Origin: Pseudomonadota bacterium
Lineage (GTDB): Bacteria; Myxococcota_A; Polyangia; Polyangiales; Polyangiaceae
Length of the DNA: 20,460 nt
NCBI GenBank assembly: GCA_023432025.1
Contig: JAEYVE010000239.1
Location: forward strand, 1-20,460
Reading direction: 5' to 3'
Position 1 is the stretch's first letter. Every line of letters starts with the position of its first letter. Position numbers and translations under genes: made by a program. This document shows, piece by piece, positions 5,696 through 13,783 of this stretch. The notes under the pieces were generated by a model that was not told the origin of the DNA, searched no databases, and saw only the letters and a list, made by a program, of their open reading frames with translations.

Positions 5696-8122
5696 GTGGC
5701 AACGCGACGGAAAACGGACACGGATCAAGAAGTAGCCAAGAAGGCCGGCAAAGGTGGACGCACTCCGCCTCCAGACCCGTTCGAAGACGCTGGCGGAGAA
5801 CCCGCGGCGCTCCACGAGGTCACCCGCACCCGGTACCTGAACTACGCCCTCTCGGTCATCACCAGCCGCGCGCTGCCGGACGTACGCGACGGCCTGAAGC
5901 CGGTCCAACGGCGCATTTTGTACACGATGTGGCAGCAGCGTCTGACGGCAGACGCCAAGCACAGAAAGTGCGCCAAGGTCGTGGGCGACGTCATGGGCAA
6001 CTATCACCCGCACGGTGACGCGTCGATTTACGACGCGTTGGTGCGCGTGGCCCAGACCTTCAGCATGCGGCTGCCGTTGGTCGACGGCTCCGGCAACTTC
6101 GGCTCTCTCGACGGGGATCCCGCCGCCGCCATGCGCTACACGGAGTGCCGCTTGGCGCCCGCTGCGGGCGAGCTGCTCGGTGAGCTGAACCAAGACACCG
6201 TTCACTTCCGCCCCAACTACGACGGCACGCGCACCGAGCCGGTGGTGCTGCCCGCCAAGTTGCCGAACCTGCTCGTCAACGGCGCGACGGGCATCGCCGT
6301 CGGCATGGCGACGAACATTCCGCCGCACAACCCCGAAGAGGTCTGCCAGGCCTCGATTCGCCTCTTGGACGCGCTGCTCGAAGACAAGGAGCTCTCGAGC
6401 CGCGAGCTGTGCCGCACCGTCAAAGGCCCGGATTTTCCGACGGGCGGCCAAATCGTTTCGTCGCCCGAGGACATCAAACAAATTTACGAGACGGGCCAAG
6501 GCACGCTGAAGGTGCGCGGCACGTGGACGCACGGCCCGGAGTCCAAGTCGGTCAAAAAGATCCACATCACCAGCATCCCGTACGCCGTCAACAAGTCGGT
6601 CTTGGTGGAGCGCCTGGCCGAGGTGGTCACGGGCCGGAAAATGCCCTTGCTCGTCGACGTGCGCGACATTTCGACCGACGACGTGTGCATCGAGCTGGAT
6701 CTCAAGAAGGACGCCGACGAGCAGAAGGTGCTGGCGTACCTCTACAAGAGCACGCCGCTGCAGACGAACTTCGCCGTCAACATGACGTGCCTCGTGCCCA
6801 CCGAAAACCCGGAGGTGGGACGGCCCGAGCGCCTCGATTTGCGCCAGATGCTCTGGCACTTCTTGCACTTCCGCATGGAGGTGGTCACCAAGCGCCTCGA
6901 GCACGAGCTCGGCGCGCTCTCCAAGCGCATCCACATCCTCGAAGGCTTCGAAACCATCTTCGACGCCTTGGACGAAATCCTGAAGCTCATCCGCACCAGC
7001 GACGGCAAGGCGGACGCAGCGCAGAAAATCATGAAGCGTTGGAAGCTCGACGAAGAGCAAACCGACGCCATCCTCGAGCTCAAGCTCTACCGCTTGGCCA
7101 AGCTCGAAATCCTCGTCATTCAGAAGGAGCTGAAGGAGAAGCGAAAGCGCTCCTCCGAAATCAAAGCCCTCCTGGGCGAAAAGTCCGGCGGCGGCCGCTG
7201 GGGCATCGTCCGCGGCGAGCTCACCGAGCTGTCTGCCCAGCTCAAGGCGCTCGGCGGCAAACGGCGCACCAGCATCGAGTCGGTCGCAGACGAGCCCGAA
7301 TTCACGGCCGAGGACCTCATCGTCGAAGAGGACAACCACGTCCTCGTCACGACGGACGGCTGGGTCAAACGAGCCAAGGAAATCAAAGACCCCGCAACGA
7401 CGCGACTCCGCGAAGGAGACTCCGTGCTCGCGTGCGTGGCCGGCTCCACTCGGTCGACGGTGGTGTTCTTCTCGAACCTCGGCACCGCCTACACGTGTCG
7501 CTTCGTCGACGTCGTGGCGACGACCGGCTACGGCGAGCCCATTCAAAAGCTGTTCAAGCTGAAGGACGGCGAAAAAATCGTGGCCGCCTACTCGCTCGAT
7601 CGGCGCGTCACGGGCGACATCACCGAAAAGGAGGGGTACTACCCCGAGACGTTCGGCTTCGCCGCCACCGGTGACGGCAACGCGCTTTGCTTCGGCTTGT
7701 CCACGTTCGCCGAGCCCAGCACCAAGGCGGGGCGTCGCTACGCAAAGCCCGTCGACGGCGCCCAGGTGGTGAGCGTTTCCCTCGTACAAGGAGAAGAAAC
7801 GGTCGTGGCGGTAAGCGAAGGCAAGCGCGTGCTCTGCTGCAAGGTGGAGGACGTCAGCTACCTCGTGACCGCCGGCAAGGGCGTCACCTTGATGAAGCTC
7901 GACGAGGGCGAAAAGCTCCTCGGCGCGGTGACGCTCGTCGACGAAAAGACCGGGGTGCACGTGAAGACGTCGCTCGGCGGAGAGCAGCACCTCACCTTCA
8001 CCAAGAAGGACATCCAGGCGCGCGGCGGCAAGGGCACCGAGCTGCTCAAGCGCGGCAAGTTCGCCGAGCTCGTCCGGGCGCCCGTCACCGCGCCGACCCT
8101 CGCCCCGCTCACCGAAAAGTAA
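5696..8122 (+). CDS. parC: Topoisomerase IV subunit A (ParC)
   Basis: This 808-aa type IIA topoisomerase A subunit cleaves and rejoins DNA and pairs with the ParE encoded next. The N-terminal breakage-reunion domain shows YLNYALSVITSRALPDVRDG (47-66), the quinolone-pocket helix NYHPHGDASIYDALVRVAQ (102-120) and the catalytic tyrosine Tyr148 in RYTECRL. PNLLVNGATGIAVGMATNIP follows as in the family. A coiled-coil gate (about 385-500) leads to a C-terminal beta-pinwheel. Where gyrase has the DNA-wrapping GyrA box in the first blade this protein has none, which favours ParC over GyrA. A related QARGGKG (774-780) does occur near the very C-terminus. Ala109 stands at the GyrA Ser83-equivalent site. 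The downstream parE begins 71 nt later and is probably co-transcribed. Confidence 0.93.
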   Translation: MATRRKTDTDQEVAKKAGKGGRTPPPDPFEDAGGEPAALHEVTRTRYLNYALSVITSRALPDVRDGLKPVQRRILYTMWQQRLTADAKHRKCAKVVGDVMGNYHPHGDASIYDALVRVAQTFSMRLPLVDGSGNFGSLDGDPAAAMRYTECRLAPAAGELLGELNQDTVHFRPNYDGTRTEPVVLPAKLPNLLVNGATGIAVGMATNIPPHNPEEVCQASIRLLDALLEDKELSSRELCRTVKGPDFPTGGQIVSSPEDIKQIYETGQGTLKVRGTWTHGPESKSVKKIHITSIPYAVNKSVLVERLAEVVTGRKMPLLVDVRDISTDDVCIELDLKKDADEQKVLAYLYKSTPLQTNFAVNMTCLVPTENPEVGRPERLDLRQMLWHFLHFRMEVVTKRLEHELGALSKRIHILEGFETIFDALDEILKLIRTSDGKADAAQKIMKRWKLDEEQTDAILELKLYRLAKLEILVIQKELKEKRKRSSEIKALLGEKSGGGRWGIVRGELTELSAQLKALGGKRRTSIESVADEPEFTAEDLIVEEDNHVLVTTDGWVKRAKEIKDPATTRLREGDSVLACVAGSTRSTVVFFSNLGTAYTCRFVDVVATTGYGEPIQKLFKLKDGEKIVAAYSLDRRVTGDITEKEGYYPETFGFAATGDGNALCFGLSTFAEPSTKAGRRYAKPVDGAQVVSVSLVQGEETVVAVSEGKRVLCCKVEDVSYLVTAGKGVTLMKLDEGEKLLGAVTLVDEKTGVHVKTSLGGEQHLTFTKKDIQARGGKGTELLKRGKFAELVRAPVTAPTLAPLTEK

Positions 8123-8193
8123 GCCCGTGAAGCCCTCGAACGGGAGCGCGCTTCGAGCGCGTCCCCTTCGCCCCCGCCCAGAACGACAGCGCC

Positions 8194-10101
8194 ATGGCAA
8201 CGAACGAGAAATACACAGCCAGCGACATCACCGTGCTCGAGGGACTCGAGCCCGTTCGCAAGCGGCCCGGCATGTACATCGGCGGCGTCGGCAGCGCGGG
8301 CCTGCACCATCTGATCTGGGAAATCCTCGACAACTCGGTCGACGAGGCCATGAACGGCCACGCCAGCGAGATCCAGGTCACGCTGCACGACGGCGGTCGC
8401 TCCATCACGATCAGCGACAACGGGCGCGGCATCCCGATCGACGTTCACCCCAAGCTGAAGAAGACCGCGCTCGAAATCATCTTCACCACGCTTCACGCTG
8501 GCGGAAAGTTCGAGGGGAACAACTACAAGACCTCCGGCGGCCTCCACGGCGTCGGTGCCTCCGTCGTCAACGCGCTCTCCACCAAGCTCGTCGCCCGCGT
8601 CAAGCGCGGCGGCCAAGAGTACGCGCTGGAGTTCGAGCACGGCGTCCCGAAGGGAAAGCTGAAGGTCGTCGGCAGCGCCAAGGGCACCGGCACGAGCGTC
8701 TTCTTTCACCCCGATCCGACCATTTTTCCGAGGACGGACTTCAACGCGGAGCTCATCCGCGAACGCCTGGAGGTCACGAGCTACCTGCACAAGGGCGTGC
8801 GCATCGAGTTCAAGGACGAGCAGACCGGCGCCAAAGAAACTTACCACCACGTCAACGGCATCGGCGACTACCTCACCAAGCTCATCGACCAGCGAAAGGC
8901 CAAGCCCGCGCACGACGCGCCCTTCTTGGCCTTCAAAGACGGCGACGTGCAGGTGCAGGCCGCGCTACGTTGGACGGAGTCCACCGACGAGTACCTGAAG
9001 AGCTACGTGAACGGCATCCCGACCGGCTCGGGCGGCACACACGAAAATGGCTTCCGAGCGGGCGTGGCCAAGGCCATCCGCAATTACGTCGAAACGCATC
9101 AGCTCACGCCGCGCGGCGTCACGATCACCGCGGAAGACATCCGTGAAGGTGTCGTCGGTGTCCTGAGCGTGTTCGTGACGGAGCCCCAGTTTCAGGGTCA
9201 AACCAAGGACCGCTTGAACAACCCCGAGGTCCAGGGAGCGGTCGACGGCGCCATTCGTCCGGCGCTCGAGCAGTGGCTCCACTCGAACCGCACGGCCGCC
9301 GAACAAATCGTGATGCGCATCGTGCTGTCCGCACGCGCGCGGGAGGCCTCCCGCGCTGCCTCGGCCGCCGTCTCGCGCAAGACCGCCACGAGCGGGCGCC
9401 TCACGCTGCCGGGCAAGCTGAGCGACTGCACGTTGCACGATCGCAAGAACACCGAGCTCTTCATCGTCGAGGGTGACTCGGCCGGCGGCTCCGCCAAGCA
9501 GGGCCGAGACCGCAATCATCAGGCGGTTTTGCCCCTGCGCGGCAAGGTGCTGAACACCGAGAGCCTGGCCATGGCCAAGGTGCTCGAAAACAAGGAGCTC
9601 TCGGATCTCGTCACCGCGCTGGGCTGCGGCATCGGTAAAACCTTCGACGCCACCAAGCTCCGCTACGAACGCGTCGTGCTGCTGGCCGACGCCGACTCCG
9701 ACGGCCATCACATCACGACCCTGCTCCTCACGTTCTTCTACCGGCACCTGACGGAGCTGGTGAAGCTGGGCAAGATCTTCGTCGCGGTGCCCCCCCTCTA
9801 TCGCATCGACGTGGGCTCGGACACGCACTGGGCCGCCGACGACGCGGACCGAGAACGCATTCTTCGAAAGGTCGGCAACAAGAAGACCGAGATCACCCGC
9901 TTCAAGGGGCTCGGAGAAATGATGCCGAAGGTCCTCTGGGAGACGACCCTGAACCCCAAGACCCGCCGCCTCTTGCGGGTGGAAATCGCGGACGGCCTCG
10001 AAACCGATCGCATCGTCAGCGACCTGATGGGCAAGGACGCGTCGGCTCGTTTCAACTTCATCATGGAGCGCGCGGATCAGGCCCAAGACTTGGACGTGTG
10101 A
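8194..10101 (+). CDS. parE: Topoisomerase IV subunit B (ParE)
   Basis: This 635-aa type IIA topoisomerase ATPase subunit partners with ParC for decatenation of daughter chromosomes. GHKL ATPase motifs: EGLEPVRKRPGMYIG (16-30), Glu43 in EILDNSVDEA (general base), SDNGRGIP (74-81) and YKTSGGLHGVGASVVNALS (111-129). The transducer domain spans about 220-390. The TOPRIM domain has Glu426 in IVEGDSAGGSAKQGRDR and the metal-binding aspartates 499/501/503 in ADADSDGHHI. DADSDG matches ParE (as I recall for E. coli) rather than the DADVDG of GyrB, and the adjacent A subunit lacks the canonical GyrA box. The C-terminal KGLGEMMPKVLWETTLNP is intact, and the length suits ParE rather than the longer gamma-proteobacterial GyrB. 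No strong Shine-Dalgarno is seen before the ATG. Confidence 0.92.
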   Translation: MATNEKYTASDITVLEGLEPVRKRPGMYIGGVGSAGLHHLIWEILDNSVDEAMNGHASEIQVTLHDGGRSITISDNGRGIPIDVHPKLKKTALEIIFTTLHAGGKFEGNNYKTSGGLHGVGASVVNALSTKLVARVKRGGQEYALEFEHGVPKGKLKVVGSAKGTGTSVFFHPDPTIFPRTDFNAELIRERLEVTSYLHKGVRIEFKDEQTGAKETYHHVNGIGDYLTKLIDQRKAKPAHDAPFLAFKDGDVQVQAALRWTESTDEYLKSYVNGIPTGSGGTHENGFRAGVAKAIRNYVETHQLTPRGVTITAEDIREGVVGVLSVFVTEPQFQGQTKDRLNNPEVQGAVDGAIRPALEQWLHSNRTAAEQIVMRIVLSARAREASRAASAAVSRKTATSGRLTLPGKLSDCTLHDRKNTELFIVEGDSAGGSAKQGRDRNHQAVLPLRGKVLNTESLAMAKVLENKELSDLVTALGCGIGKTFDATKLRYERVVLLADADSDGHHITTLLLTFFYRHLTELVKLGKIFVAVPPLYRIDVGSDTHWAADDADRERILRKVGNKKTEITRFKGLGEMMPKVLWETTLNPKTRRLLRVEIADGLETDRIVSDLMGKDASARFNFIMERADQAQDLDV

Positions 10102-10218
10102 TTCCCGGTTTCCTTGAATTTCGCTGATCTTTCGGCCGCTCACGCTTGAGACATGGCCCACTCTGGGCTAACCCGGGCGCCGGCCCGCGCGCCCCGGGGC
10201 CCTCGCCCCCCTCCTCCG

Positions 10219-12963
10219 ATGCACTCCCCCCGCCCCGTTCGTCTCAAGCTCACCCAGGGCGGGCGCTTCCAGCGCGCGGTCGGTCTCGGGCTTGTCGTGT
10301 GCCTCGCCGCCGGCCCCGCCGTCGCTCAAACGACGTCGCAGCCCTCTCCCGTGCCCGCGAGCGAATCTGCTCCCACGGACGGCGCGCCGGCTCCCGAGCG
10401 GCCCGGCGCAGAGGGCGCGCCCGCGCCCACGCAACCGGCAGAAGCGCCGGCGTCTCCGCAGCAGGGCTCTCCGCAGCAGGGCTCTCCGCAGCAGGGCTCT
10501 CCGGGGGGCGCCCCACGCCCCGCAACCGAGCGAAGCCCGACCGGCGTCGCGCTGGAGACGGATCCCGACCAAGTACCCCTGCCCCAGCTGCCGCCCGGCG
10601 CAGCAGACGAAGCTCGTGGCCTGCCCATTCGTTCGATCTCGGTGAGCGGCAATCGTCGCATCGCCGAGTCCGACGTCATCGCCTACCTGAAGCTCAAAGT
10701 CGGCGGTCTGTTCGACCCCGCGGAGCTGACTCGCGACGTGCGTGAGCTGTGGCGCTCGGGCTTTTTCGACGAGATCGAGGTCGATCTGAAGACGCAGGGC
10801 GACGGCGTCGTCTTACGCTTTCTCGTCCGCGAGCGGCCGTCCATCAAGGCCGTCGAGTTCGAGGGCAACGACGAAATCGACGGCGAAGACCTGGCGGAAG
10901 CCATCGAGGTCAAGGCGAACACGATTCTGAGCCGCCCCGCCTTGAACCGCGCCGTCCAGAAGATCCGCGACATGTACGCGGAGCAGGGCTACTTCTTGGC
11001 GGAAGCCGAAGCGTCGGTCGCCAGCGAAAAGAACAACGAGGTCACGGTCAAGTTCCGCATCAAGGAGCACGACCAAGTCAGCGTGAAGCGCATCACGTTC
11101 ATCGGAAACGAGAACGTGTCAACCGAAGAGCTGCGGGCCATCATGTTCACCGGGAACCCCGGCCTGCTCGGCTTCGGCTCTGGCGGCCCGTTCCGGCAAG
11201 ACGCGTTCGAGCGGGACATCGCGATGGTGAGCGCGCTCTACTACGATCGCGGCTTCCTGCAGGTGTCGGTCAACACGCCTCGCGTGATGCTGACGCCCGA
11301 TCGAACGGGCATCGAGGTGTCCATCACGATCGACGAAGGGCCTCGCTTCAAAATCCGCCAGCTGCGCGTGTACGAGCGCGGCCCGGACGGCAAGGAGGTC
11401 GAGCCCATCGGCGGGCGCCGCGCGCTGCGCATGCTCGTGCGCGCGGAGTCCGGGGACTACTTCAACCGCGCGGAGCTCCTCGAGGACCTCGACGCCATCC
11501 GCAGGCTCTACAAGGACGCCGGCTACGCCAACGTGGCCGCGGATCCCGAGACGCAGGTCAACCCGAACACGCGGGAAGTCGACGTCATCGTCCCCGTCGT
11601 GCGCGGCCCGTTGGTGCGCTTCGAGCGCATCGAGGTGCGCGGCAACACCAAGACGCGGGACCGCGTGATTCGGCGCGAGCTCGAGATCGAAGAGGGCAAG
11701 CTCTACAGCCAAACCGCGTTCGACCGCTCACGTCGTCGCGTCACGGCCCTCGGCTACTTCGAGCGCGTGGATTTCTCCACCGAGAGAGGCTCGTCACCCG
11801 ACAAAATCATCGTCTACGTCGACGTCACCGAGCGGCCGACGGGGACGTTTCAGGTGGGCGCCGGCTTCTCGAGCATCGAAAACTTCATCGCCACGGCGCA
11901 AATCCAGCAAGCGAACCTCCTGGGCAACGGCCAGAGCCTGTCGCTCAATGGGCAGTTCTCGACCATTCGACAGCTGGTGAATTTGCGCTTCGTCGAGCCG
12001 TACTTCTTGGAGAGTCGCTTCAGCGCCAGCATCGATCTCTTCGATCAGCAGCGCGTTTACACGGACTTCTCGCAGCGCAGCCAAGGCGGTGCGCTCACCT
12101 TCGGCTATCCACTCGTCGAGCCCGAGGTCGGCGTAGCGCTCACGTACAGCGCGACCATGGACGACGTGTCCACGGGCACGACGTCCACGTTCTTGGGCGG
12201 CACCTCGAGCCGCACCAGCCTCTTCTCGCGCCTCCCGCTGGCCAACCTCTTCAACGACGGCTTCACGTCGAGCTTGCGCCCCAGCATCACGTACGACACC
12301 CGAGACAATCGGCTCTTCCCCACGTCCGGTCTGTACCTGTTCCTGTCCAGCGAATGGGCAACCTCGTTCTTGGGCTCCACCAACGAGTTCGTCCGCAACC
12401 GCTACACGGGTCGCTTCTACCTGCCCGTGTACAAGCAGCTGGTCCTCAAGCTGAACACCGAGGCGGGGCTCGTGACGAGCCCGAGCCAAGAGGGCGTCCC
12501 GATCTTCGCGCGCTTCTTCCTGGGTGGCATTCTGGACGTACGCGGCTATCGCTTCCGGACGATTGGTCCGCGCATGCCGCTCACCAACTCCACCGATCCG
12601 AACAGTGCGCCCATCACGAACGGCGCCAACATCGGTGGTAACTTGATGTACTACCAGAACCTCGAGCTCGAGTTCCCGCTGTTCGAGGAGGTCGGTCTGA
12701 AGGGTGTGTTCTTCACCGACCTGGGCAACGCCTGGAACCTGGAGGGCAACTACTGCCGCGCCGCCGGTGGAGCGTCTCGCTTCGACGTGGTGAGCCCCTG
12801 CTTCGACGCCGGCTCGCTCCTCGACGTGCGTACTTCCTGGGGTTTCGGCGTGCGCTGGTTCTCTCCGCTGGGCCCGCTACGCTTCGAGTGGGGCTTCCCC
12901 TTCAACCCGCTGCCCTACGAAGAGACGAACGTCTTCGAGTTCACGATCGGCAACTTCTTCTGA
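10219..12963 (+). CDS. bamA: Outer-membrane protein assembly factor BamA (Omp85)
   Basis: BamA folds and inserts beta-barrel proteins into the outer membrane. From ATG 10219 it starts with a classical signal peptide (basic head, then VGLGLVVCLAAGPAVA, cut before Gln). The frame is open back to an ATG at 10153, but that would add an odd 22-residue Pro/Arg leader. Numbered from 10153: residues 60-157 are a Pro/Ala/Gly/Gln-rich linker; five POTRA domains follow at about 158-229, 230-306, 308-396, 398-485 and 487-562; the 16-strand barrel occupies 565-936. The barrel has the lid-loop motif DVRGYRF (795-801) and ends in Phe (FEFTIGNFF), the usual outer-membrane signal. Two cysteines in a late loop (NYCRAAGG and VSPCFDAG) could form a disulfide. 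The position between parE and gyrA is unusual. Overall length is large for the family because of the linker. Confidence 0.95.
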   Translation: MHSPRPVRLKLTQGGRFQRAVGLGLVVCLAAGPAVAQTTSQPSPVPASESAPTDGAPAPERPGAEGAPAPTQPAEAPASPQQGSPQQGSPQQGSPGGAPRPATERSPTGVALETDPDQVPLPQLPPGAADEARGLPIRSISVSGNRRIAESDVIAYLKLKVGGLFDPAELTRDVRELWRSGFFDEIEVDLKTQGDGVVLRFLVRERPSIKAVEFEGNDEIDGEDLAEAIEVKANTILSRPALNRAVQKIRDMYAEQGYFLAEAEASVASEKNNEVTVKFRIKEHDQVSVKRITFIGNENVSTEELRAIMFTGNPGLLGFGSGGPFRQDAFERDIAMVSALYYDRGFLQVSVNTPRVMLTPDRTGIEVSITIDEGPRFKIRQLRVYERGPDGKEVEPIGGRRALRMLVRAESGDYFNRAELLEDLDAIRRLYKDAGYANVAADPETQVNPNTREVDVIVPVVRGPLVRFERIEVRGNTKTRDRVIRRELEIEEGKLYSQTAFDRSRRRVTALGYFERVDFSTERGSSPDKIIVYVDVTERPTGTFQVGAGFSSIENFIATAQIQQANLLGNGQSLSLNGQFSTIRQLVNLRFVEPYFLESRFSASIDLFDQQRVYTDFSQRSQGGALTFGYPLVEPEVGVALTYSATMDDVSTGTTSTFLGGTSSRTSLFSRLPLANLFNDGFTSSLRPSITYDTRDNRLFPTSGLYLFLSSEWATSFLGSTNEFVRNRYTGRFYLPVYKQLVLKLNTEAGLVTSPSQEGVPIFARFFLGGILDVRGYRFRTIGPRMPLTNSTDPNSAPITNGANIGGNLMYYQNLELEFPLFEEVGLKGVFFTDLGNAWNLEGNYCRAAGGASRFDVVSPCFDAGSLLDVRTSWGFGVRWFSPLGPLRFEWGFPFNPLPYEETNVFEFTIGNFF
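10459..10503. repeat. 15-nt unit in three perfect copies (QQGSP x3) in bamA
   Basis: CAGCAGGGCTCTCCG is repeated at 10459-10473, 10474-10488 and 10489-10503, in frame, encoding three QQGSP units in the BamA periplasmic linker. Perfect identity points to recent slippage, and copy number may vary between strains. Confidence 0.92.
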
Positions 12964-12994
12964 CGTCCTCCTGACGAGCCGTCTCTCACGAACG

Positions 12995-13525
12995 ATGTCC
13001 GACGCACGCGACACCGCGCCCGACTCGTCCCCACACACCGACCGGGACCCTGGGCCCTCGACTCTGACGCCGGATGTCGCGTTCCAATCCGAGGGCCCGA
13101 CGGACCTCGACGTCGCGCGCCGCGCGCTGGAGGGCACGGACGACGTCCCGCCCGACGGCGTGCGGTTTCGTTCACCTTCTCACCTGTTCGACCCGGGCGT
13201 GACCACGCCGGTGTCCATGGAGCGCCCGGCCTTGGTGGGGCTCGACCGCACGCACCCGTCGCGAAGCGCGCCCTCGAGCGCCTCCACGACCAGCGGGCAC
13301 ACCGAACGCTCGTTGCCAGAAATCGAGCGCCCCACGTCCAGCCTACGCGCCTTCGACGGTAGGTTTGCGTCCATCGAGCACCGGCTCGATCAGCTCGACG
13401 CGCGCCTGCGTCTCCTGGAAAAAAGTCAGGAAAAGGCAAGCGTCGCGGCCCGCTCGACGTGGGTTTTCTGGGCGCTCGTGCTCTTGTCCTTGGTCATCGT
13501 TCAACTCCTCGTCCGCCGCGCGTGA
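12995..13525 (+). CDS. Coiled-coil protein with C-terminal membrane anchor (176 aa)
   Basis: I do not recognise the family. Residues 1-115 are Asp/Ser/Pro/Thr-rich and probably disordered. Residues about 119-147 (AFDGRFASIEHRLDQLDARL and onward) have a heptad pattern expected of a short coiled coil. Residues about 155-173 (TWVFWALVLLSLVIVQLLV) form one hydrophobic helix followed by RRA at the C-terminus. That is a tail-anchor layout with most of the protein probably facing the cytoplasm. The gene begins 31 nt after bamA on the same strand and could share its transcript. The opposite-strand frame here is an Arg-rich shadow. No catalytic motif was seen. Confidence 0.7.
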   Translation: MSDARDTAPDSSPHTDRDPGPSTLTPDVAFQSEGPTDLDVARRALEGTDDVPPDGVRFRSPSHLFDPGVTTPVSMERPALVGLDRTHPSRSAPSSASTTSGHTERSLPEIERPTSSLRAFDGRFASIEHRLDQLDARLRLLEKSQEKASVAARSTWVFWALVLLSLVIVQLLVRRA

Positions 13526-13783
13526 GCTGCGCTCTTGCACGGCTCACGGCTCCCTCTCGAGCTCTGCCGCGCGCGCCAAAGACCTGCACGCCAAGTAGCT
13601 GCAACGACTCACGAAAATTCCGCGTTGCGCGAGCCTGCGCTGGCCGCTCGTACGGGTTGTCATTGGTTTCGGTCTCCGCTAGCGAGAGAAGGCGGAAAGC
13701 TTTGAAATTGCCGCGTTTGCCGAGAGAGTGGCGCGCTCCTGTGACGTCGCGCGCGCACCCCGGATCAATGCTCCCCGGACACC
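13526..13783. other. 258-bp leader region of gyrA
   Basis: No gene was seen. A weak promoter candidate is TTGTCA (13657-13662), 17 nt, then TAGCGA (13680-13685), with only a poor -10. No clear Shine-Dalgarno precedes the gyrA ATG. No stable hairpin stands out. Confidence 0.4.

Noticed and set aside
5621..8200. 859-codon open frame on the minus strand opposite parC
   Set aside because: High third-position GC keeps the antisense frame open. Its translation is repetitive and family-less, while the plus frame is an intact ParC.
8965..10161. 398-codon minus-strand frame opposite parE
   Set aside because: Shadow of ParE codon bias; no recognisable domain, and all ParE motifs are intact on the plus strand.
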